This document shows positions 6,478 to 10,518 of a DNA stretch of 10,518 nucleotides, piece by piece. The DNA lies in NCBI GenBank assembly GCA_024278655.1, contig JAJRSV010000281.1:1-10518 (forward strand). Direction: 5' to 3'. The stretch's first letter is position 1, and each line of letters begins with the position of its first letter. The position numbers and the translations under genes were made by a program. The stretch comes from Bacteroidota bacterium (GTDB lineage: Bacteria > Bacteroidota > Ignavibacteria > Ignavibacteriales > Ignavibacteriaceae). The notes beneath the pieces are model-generated. The model was not told the DNA's origin and made no database searches. It was given only the letters and a program-made list of their open reading frames with translations.

Positions 6478-6839
6478 CAGCTTTCTTCTGAGTTTTCTTC
6501 CGGTCCCGAATTGTTTTTCTTGGCATCCTCAATGTAGTTGAGTGCCTGTTTCAAATCCGATTTACGCACAAACAGCTTAACTATCGAAAAGTCGCCCGGT
6601 GCCGGAAAGTTACGGTCTTTTTGCGATAACACATTTGCTTCAACACCGCCGCTTTCCAGAACTTCTTTAAGCATCTGCACTTCGTATTCGTCACCCGATG
6701 TATAAACAAGCACCCAATCCTTTTCGCTTAACTCTTCAATTTTCGGAAGATCTTTTTCATCTACCAGTGCGGTGTTACAATCGGGGCATATAGTAACGCC
6801 TTCCACATATTCGTAATTACAATTAGGACATACGGGCAT
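6477..6839 (-). CDS. Zinc-ribbon DUF2007 protein
   Basis: A small soluble protein of 120 residues. Residues 4-21 form a zinc ribbon with CPNC and CPDC knuckles (Cys4, 7, 18, 21). Residues about 42-107 match the DUF2007 fold (WVLVYTSGDEYEVQMLKEVL, a central FPAPGDFSIVKLFV strand pair, and a final helix), an ACT/PII-like module often annotated as a putative signal-transducing protein without proven ligand. The C-terminal tail is Glu/Ser/Asn-rich and probably disordered. The start is well supported by a perfect AGGAGG four bases before the ATG, which overlaps the TAG stop of the CPBP protease gene. The gene shares one base with cdsA. By context it might tune the neighbouring membrane enzymes, but that is inference. 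Confidence 0.85.
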   Translation of the reverse strand: MPVCPNCNYEYVEGVTICPDCNTALVDEKDLPKIEELSEKDWVLVYTSGDEYEVQMLKEVLESGGVEANVLSQKDRNFPAPGDFSIVKLFVRKSDLKQALNYIEDAKKNNSGPEENSEES

Positions 6840-6847
6840 AATTCCTC

Positions 6848-7819
6848 CTATTGGTTTAATCTTTCCTGTGAATAAAATTTATTCGTTACAATAATAATAA
6901 TTGCAAATAAAATCGACAGAATAACAAACATCAAAATACTCGAATTCAATTCGCTGGAATTTGCAGCGCCCGAATTAACGAGAACATCATCACCCCAAAT
7001 ATAATACATTACAATCGCACTAAAGTTATTTAAAAAATGTAAGAAGATGGGAATTAAAAGTGTTTTGCTCTTGTACGAAGAATAACCGAAATAAAAACCG
7101 AGTGTAATCAGCGGAATCAAACTATACGGCTCCATGTGATATAACCCGAAAAATATTGCCGTAATCAATGCGGCGGTTGCCGGCTTAAACTTGTATCCGA
7201 AACTCCGTTGAATATAACCTCTGAACATTGTTTCCTCGGCAATGGCGGGTATAACGGCAACCACAAAAATAACAAGCAGCATATCGGGCAGGGTATCAGC
7301 CGCAATAAGGTTACCCAACAGCTTTTCCATCAGTTCGTTCAGCGAATCCAAAAAAGATTTGATGGAATTAACAAATGAATAACTTGCAGCCAACTGTTCG
7401 ATAAAATAATTCTGTATATAAAGGTAAACCTGAAGAAGCGGTGTAAGGATAATTATTCCTCCCGTAAACAAAGCCACTTCGCTCCACTTTGGAATTTTTG
7501 TGTAAATAACTTTAGAAACGTTGCCGAAAATAACCCTGCCGAAAACCAATGCGGGAAGAAGAATAAACAAAAGCTGTCCCGCAATAGTCATCAAACGGAG
7601 ACTTGTAATATCGGCTCTTTCCAAATCGGTGCCGAAGATTAAAATAGTAAGCAGTCCGCCCACAAACTGGTAAAGAAAGAAACAACCAATCAATCCGAAA
7701 AAAGCAGCGGCTACCGGTGACAAGAGCGGATAGCCATGACCAAGATTATTCATGTTGGATTTCGGGTCGTTGCCGTCATCCGGATTATTGCCGGAGGGTA
7801 TATTGTTCAAATCACTCAT
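6848..7819 (-). CDS. CPBP-family intramembrane metalloprotease (CAAX protease/Abi type)
   Basis: A multi-pass inner-membrane protein of 323 residues in the Rce1-like CPBP family of glutamate-type intramembrane proteases. The three family motifs are all present: EETMFR (Glu195, Glu196, Arg200), FGLYH (Phe224, His228) and HFLNN (His261, Asn265), each next to a hydrophobic helix. The first 30 residues are hydrophilic and Asn/Asp/Gly-rich, an extension before the first membrane segment (about 33-62). Substrates cannot be predicted: known relatives act in prenyl-protein processing, bacteriocin self-immunity or unknown roles. It heads the unit that runs through DUF2007, cdsA, rimO and the GWxTD gene, beginning 49 nt after a strong terminator. 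No Shine-Dalgarno is evident before the ATG. Confidence 0.9.
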   Translation of the reverse strand: MSDLNNIPSGNNPDDGNDPKSNMNNLGHGYPLLSPVAAAFFGLIGCFFLYQFVGGLLTILIFGTDLERADITSLRLMTIAGQLLFILLPALVFGRVIFGNVSKVIYTKIPKWSEVALFTGGIIILTPLLQVYLYIQNYFIEQLAASYSFVNSIKSFLDSLNELMEKLLGNLIAADTLPDMLLVIFVVAVIPAIAEETMFRGYIQRSFGYKFKPATAALITAIFFGLYHMEPYSLIPLITLGFYFGYSSYKSKTLLIPIFLHFLNNFSAIVMYYIWGDDVLVNSGAANSSELNSSILMFVILSILFAIIIIVTNKFYSQERLNQ

Positions 7820-7867
7820 ATTTTGTTGAATTAGTAAAAAATTTTGATATGAAGTTAAAGATAAGAA

Positions 7868-7899
7868 TTAAAAAAAAGAAGAAGCCGGAGCTTCTTCTT
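7868..7899 (-). terminator. Intrinsic terminator after the DUF3108 gene
   Basis: A perfect 10-bp stem (AAGAAGAAGC at 7876-7885, GCTTCTTCTT at 7890-7899) closes a 4-nt loop and on the minus strand runs into a tract of T residues (A-run 7870-7877 on the plus strand). It lies 22 nt past the DUF3108 stop and separates that transcription unit from the CPBP-cdsA-rimO unit. The rest of the 102-nt gap (7820-7867) is AT-rich and presumably holds the promoter of the CPBP gene, though no hexamers stand out. Confidence 0.88.
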
Positions 7900-7921
7900 A
7901 AATTTCCCGATTACTGACATT

Positions 7922-8716
7922 TTAGTGTTTTGCGGTCAACGGACCTGCAAGTCCCTCGTATTGAGTTAATACGGCATCTACGTAACCGATAACAATTTTG
8001 GTTTTAACTCTTACCGGAATTTTAACTTCGTCATCGGTAAGCCAAACAATTATATTACCGTCGTGCTTAAACAAGCCGCCTTCTTTAACGAGCGGTTCAA
8101 CTTTAATGCAGTCAAACTTTCCTGCAGGAACTTCTATTGTTTCCCTTCCCAAAAATTTAACGTCAAGTTCGTAAACTTTATCCTTATAAAAGTTCTGCAG
8201 CCGTATTTTGTCACCGATTTTCATTTCTGAATAATCCAGTACTCTTGCATAATAAAAAGCCGAAACAATATCGTTAACGTAAGGAGGAATTTCATATTCG
8301 CCTTCGCTTGTTTTTGCTTTACCTTTTCTCTGATCGAAGAAAGCGGCAAAGTCCCTTGAAAAACTTCCTTCCCTTATATGCTGTTCGAATCTCCACGGGA
8401 AAAGACCTTCAACATCTATATAAGTTTCGTAGCGGTCTCTTACTTTATATACCCAATCGAAGCTTGGAACGGAATTAACCTCGAATGTAACATGATATGC
8501 TTCCCTGCCCGATATTCTTTTTATTTTCGGAATTTCCATAACTGCAATACCGGCTGTAACAAATCCGTAGTTTACATCGAAGACCAGCTTTTCGCCTTCT
8601 TTAAATGCTTTGTTTTCAACTTTCCTGAATTCGTTAGTTTTTTTGCCGCCGTCGGTAAATCCGTATGCAACCGCTAAAACCAAAATCATCAAAAATATTT
8701 TTGTTCTCGAAATCAT
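7922..8716 (-). CDS. Exported DUF3108 protein
   Basis: A 264-aa protein with a signal peptide (about 1-19, cleavage plausible after AYG) and no lipobox Cys, hence likely periplasmic. The rest matches DUF3108: an opening FKEGEKLVFDVNYGFVTAG (38-56), the YKVRDRYETYID segment (90-101), LFPWRFEQHIREG (105-117), VNDIVSAFYYAR (147-158), IEVPAGKFDCIKVEP (194-208) and IVWLTDDEVKIPVRV (223-237). The repeated beta-strand pattern suggests a barrel or sandwich that could hold a hydrophobic ligand, but no function is established. The start is fixed by AGGAG five bases before the ATG; this ribosome site lies in the last codons of the glycosyltransferase gene, leaving only a 2-nt gap. The coupling points to a role in surface glycan or envelope assembly, which is inference. 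Confidence 0.85.
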   Translation of the reverse strand: MISRTKIFLMILVLAVAYGFTDGGKKTNEFRKVENKAFKEGEKLVFDVNYGFVTAGIAVMEIPKIKRISGREAYHVTFEVNSVPSFDWVYKVRDRYETYIDVEGLFPWRFEQHIREGSFSRDFAAFFDQRKGKAKTSEGEYEIPPYVNDIVSAFYYARVLDYSEMKIGDKIRLQNFYKDKVYELDVKFLGRETIEVPAGKFDCIKVEPLVKEGGLFKHDGNIIVWLTDDEVKIPVRVKTKIVIGYVDAVLTQYEGLAGPLTAKH

Positions 8717-8718
8717 TT

Positions 8719-9753
8719 TTACTCCTGTGAAATCAACACATTTTTAACTTTACTAAAAACGTTATCAATATTTATGCTATTCATACAATTCAACCGTTCG
8801 CACTGTTCCCGTGTGCAGTTGCTACATTCAATTTCGGGCAGAAAAACAGCTTTTTTAGCCGTATAAGGGCCCCACCGCTGAACCGAACAGGATAGAATTT
8901 TCGGATAAAATCCTACGGTAAATTTACCCAATGCCGCGGCAATGTGTATAGGTCCTGTAGAATTTGATATAAAAAGTGTACACAAATTTATTAAAGCAGT
9001 CAATTCAGTTAAATTGAACTTTCCCGAGAGATTGTGTGCTGAAGTTTTACCTTTAACCTTTTTACAGATATCCTTTTCATCATCATTGCCGGTAATTAAA
9101 ACTTCAATATTGTCCAACGAAGTAATTTTATCGACTAACATTTTATACTTTTCAACAGGCAAATCGATTGCACTGCCGCCGCTGCCCGGATGAATTATCA
9201 CTAATTTTTTTCCGGTGTCAATCTTTTCTTCACTTAGTACTCTTTTAACTTCGGCAAGACTTCCTTCATCAACCTTCAAATCAAACGATACTTTGCCGGG
9301 AGTTACTTCTTCTTCGATGCCGAATATTCTCAAAAGGTTCACGTTAAATTCAAGTTCATGCCGCTCTGCATATTTTCTGTGTTCATAAACCCTTTTGTTG
9401 AAAAGAAAAGAATACAACCTGTAACCGCTACCCACCCGGAATTTTATTCCCGAAAGAAAAGAAATAAGCGCAGTATCAAAAGTAGGATAAACAATCAAAC
9501 AACTATCGAACGCTTTATCTTTAAGCAGCTTTACGTTTTCTTTAATAAGCGGTTTGCCGTTTTTTTCTTTAAGAATAATTACTTCATCGATATAAGGATT
9601 GCTTTTTACCAGCGATTCTGTGTACTCTCTTACAAGATAAGTAACCCGGCATTCCGGCAGGTGTTTTTTAATCATACCGGCTAAAGGAAGAGAGAGGATT
9701 ACGTCGCCAATCCGGTCGGTTCTTACTATTAGTAAATTCTTCGGTTTAATCAT
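8719..9753 (-). CDS. Glycosyltransferase family 9 (heptosyltransferase-like)
   Basis: A 344-aa GT-B-fold enzyme of the ADP-heptose:LPS heptosyltransferase (WaaC/WaaF) family, acting on the cytoplasmic side of the inner membrane. Seen: RTDRIGDVILSLP (11-23), where Asp13 corresponds to the catalytic Asp of WaaC-type enzymes; HPGSGGSA (188-195) at the start of the C-terminal donor-binding domain; ITGNDDE (220-226); and ISNSTGPIHIAAALG (262-276), the nucleotide-sugar binding motif. Near the end there is a cysteine cluster, Cys310, 313, 318 and 323, spaced CxxCx4Cx4C. No other LPS core gene is in view, so the sugar and acceptor are unassigned. The ATG overlaps the glycosylase stop by four bases (ATGA), and the gene is followed within 2 nt by DUF3108. 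Confidence 0.9.
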   Translation of the reverse strand: MIKPKNLLIVRTDRIGDVILSLPLAGMIKKHLPECRVTYLVREYTESLVKSNPYIDEVIILKEKNGKPLIKENVKLLKDKAFDSCLIVYPTFDTALISFLSGIKFRVGSGYRLYSFLFNKRVYEHRKYAERHELEFNVNLLRIFGIEEEVTPGKVSFDLKVDEGSLAEVKRVLSEEKIDTGKKLVIIHPGSGGSAIDLPVEKYKMLVDKITSLDNIEVLITGNDDEKDICKKVKGKTSAHNLSGKFNLTELTALINLCTLFISNSTGPIHIAAALGKFTVGFYPKILSCSVQRWGPYTAKKAVFLPEIECSNCTREQCERLNCMNSINIDNVFSKVKNVLISQE

Positions 9754-10361
9754 CTTGATAAATACGGATTGTGCTTAATAAAAAACCGCCACGGCAGATG
9801 CGCCGATTTAGAGATGCCTATTCTTTTCGAAACGCCAATCATTTCTTCTTTTACTTTTCTCCGGTTCAAAATAAAAATTTTATCGCCGAGTAAATCCAGA
9901 CCGGAATGTTTAATGTTTATTTCCATCGCCATGCACACTTTGCCCGGACCGCTGGTTAAGTTAAACATTTCTTTTTCCGTTACCTGCTTTTTACCGTACC
10001 GGTTTTTAATCATACGTTCGATTCCTTCAACCGGTTCTACTGCCCGTATTAAAACCGCAGTGCCGTGGTCTTTTACTCCTGTTACAACATTGCAGCAATA
10101 ATGCACTCCGTAAGATAAATAAACATACAAATATCCGCCTTCATTAAACATAATTTCGTTACGCTTTGTTCTGCCGACGTAAGAATGAGCGGCTTTATCG
10201 ATTTTTCCGTCGTAAGCTTCCACTTCAACTATTTTTCCGGCAAGAATTTGTCCCCGGACATTGTGCACCAATATTTTACCGAGCAGTTCTTTTGCAACGG
10301 TAAGAACATCACGTGTATAAAAATTTCTTTTAAGCTTCGCCCCATTCAGCAGTGAACTCAT
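9750..10361 (-). CDS. 3-methyladenine DNA glycosylase, AAG/MPG family
   Basis: A cytosolic base-excision-repair enzyme that removes alkylated and deaminated purines such as 3-methyladenine, 7-methylguanine and hypoxanthine. All positions match the human AAG active site: Glu48 in EVEAYDG (general base, human Glu125), Tyr50 (Tyr127), His59 in AAHS (His136), Tyr81 and Tyr84 (Tyr159 and the intercalating Tyr162) in YVYLSYG, and Asn91 (Asn169). The RTKRNEIMF (64-72) and SGPGKVCMAM (137-146) blocks and the C-terminal RIGISKSAHLPWRFF are also typical. At 203 residues it has normal bacterial length. The start is the first ATG in frame; the ribosome site is weak. It is 55 nt from the TPR stop and shares four bases with the glycosyltransferase gene. 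The symbol mpg/aag is sometimes used, but there is no settled bacterial symbol. Confidence 0.95.
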   Translation of the reverse strand: MSSLLNGAKLKRNFYTRDVLTVAKELLGKILVHNVRGQILAGKIVEVEAYDGKIDKAAHSYVGRTKRNEIMFNEGGYLYVYLSYGVHYCCNVVTGVKDHGTAVLIRAVEPVEGIERMIKNRYGKKQVTEKEMFNLTSGPGKVCMAMEINIKHSGLDLLGDKIFILNRRKVKEEMIGVSKRIGISKSAHLPWRFFIKHNPYLSR

Positions 10362-10416
10362 TTGATATTCGAATAGTTAACGTGAACGGATTTGTTGAAT
10401 TGTAAAACTGAGGTAA

Positions 10417-10518
10417 TCAATTGTCTTTCTTCGAACGAATTTCGTTGATTCTTTCGGTGTAGTACTCATATTTAGCCGGGTCTTTCTTTATCAGCTTTTC
10501 GTAAACTTTTATTGCTTC
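10417..10518 (-). CDS. C-terminus of a probable TPR-repeat protein, cut by the window edge
   Basis: Reading the minus strand from the right edge gives an open frame of 33 codons ending in TGA at 10419-10417. The translation contains AIKVYEKLIKKDPAKYEYY, which has the helix-turn and D-P-x-x-x-x-Y spacing typical of the end of a tetratricopeptide repeat unit, followed by a charged Lys/Arg/Glu tail. The rest lies outside the window, so the length and partner domains are unknown. The 55-nt gap to the DNA glycosylase shows no terminator hairpin, so this may be the upstream member of the same unit. Confidence 0.7.
   Translation of the reverse strand, partial: EAIKVYEKLIKKDPAKYEYYTERINEIRSKKDN

Noticed and set aside
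6848..7819. CPBP protease as an abortive-infection or defence gene
   Set aside because: The CAAX/Abi name is historical; the neighbours are housekeeping envelope and ribosome genes, with no other defence component in the window.
7820..7867. Possible promoter of the CPBP unit (TTTAAC and TACTAA spaced by 17 nt)
   Set aside because: Each hexamer matches the sigma-70 consensus at only three of six positions and the DNA is AT-rich, so a match of this quality is expected by chance.
9358..10101. Plus-strand open frames of about 110 codons opposite the GT9 and DNA glycosylase genes
   Set aside because: Both sit opposite genes whose active-site residues are all present on the minus strand; no motif is seen in the plus frames.

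Overview
The window is a compact stretch of bacterial chromosome in which every convincing gene lies on the minus strand, so transcription runs from high to low coordinates. Composition is moderately AT-rich. The gene content suggests a Gram-negative member of the Bacteroidota/Chlorobi assemblage, most likely an Ignavibacteria-type organism. The grounds are an Omp85 outer-membrane protein, a family-9 (heptosyltransferase-like) glycosyltransferase, a GWxTD-domain protein (a family I associate with Ignavibacteria, Caldithrix and Acidobacteria), and intergenic REP-like palindromes. This placement is an inference, not a search result. Shine-Dalgarno sequences are visible at some starts (DUF2007, DUF3108, GWxTD) and absent at others.

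Reading in the direction of transcription, three transcription units are separated by two clear intrinsic terminators. Unit 1 (10518 to 7922): the C-terminus of a probable TPR protein cut by the window edge, a 3-methyladenine DNA glycosylase of the AAG/MPG family, a GT9 glycosyltransferase, and an exported DUF3108 protein. The last three are packed with a 4-nt overlap and a 2-nt gap. The unit ends at a hairpin-plus-T-tract terminator at about 7868-7899. Unit 2 (7819 to 3065): a CPBP/CAAX-type intramembrane protease, a zinc-ribbon DUF2007 protein, CdsA (CDP-diacylglycerol synthase), RimO (ribosomal protein S12 methylthiotransferase) and an exported GWxTD protein. Gaps are 18 nt or less and one junction is a one-base TGATG overlap. 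Unit 3 (2782 to 70): a PfkB-family sugar kinase whose end overlaps the start of an Omp85 (BamA/TamA-type) outer-membrane protein. A possible further gene start sits at the very left edge.

The 282-bp gap between units 2 and 3 is the only sizeable non-coding stretch. It holds a small palindrome, a larger palindrome that seems to carry a second palindrome nested in its loop, a diverged direct repeat of one arm, and a strong terminator that abuts the pfkB start. This looks like REP-type repeat material.

Functionally the window is mostly envelope biogenesis (phospholipid precursor synthesis, saccharide transfer, outer-membrane insertion, exported proteins of unknown role) with housekeeping DNA repair and ribosome modification. 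I see no defence system, CRISPR array, transposase, prophage, tRNA or rRNA. The items most worth a second look are the repeat cluster with the terminator crowding the pfkB promoter space, the uncharacterised GWxTD and DUF3108 proteins, and the pairing of a sugar kinase with an outer-membrane insertase.
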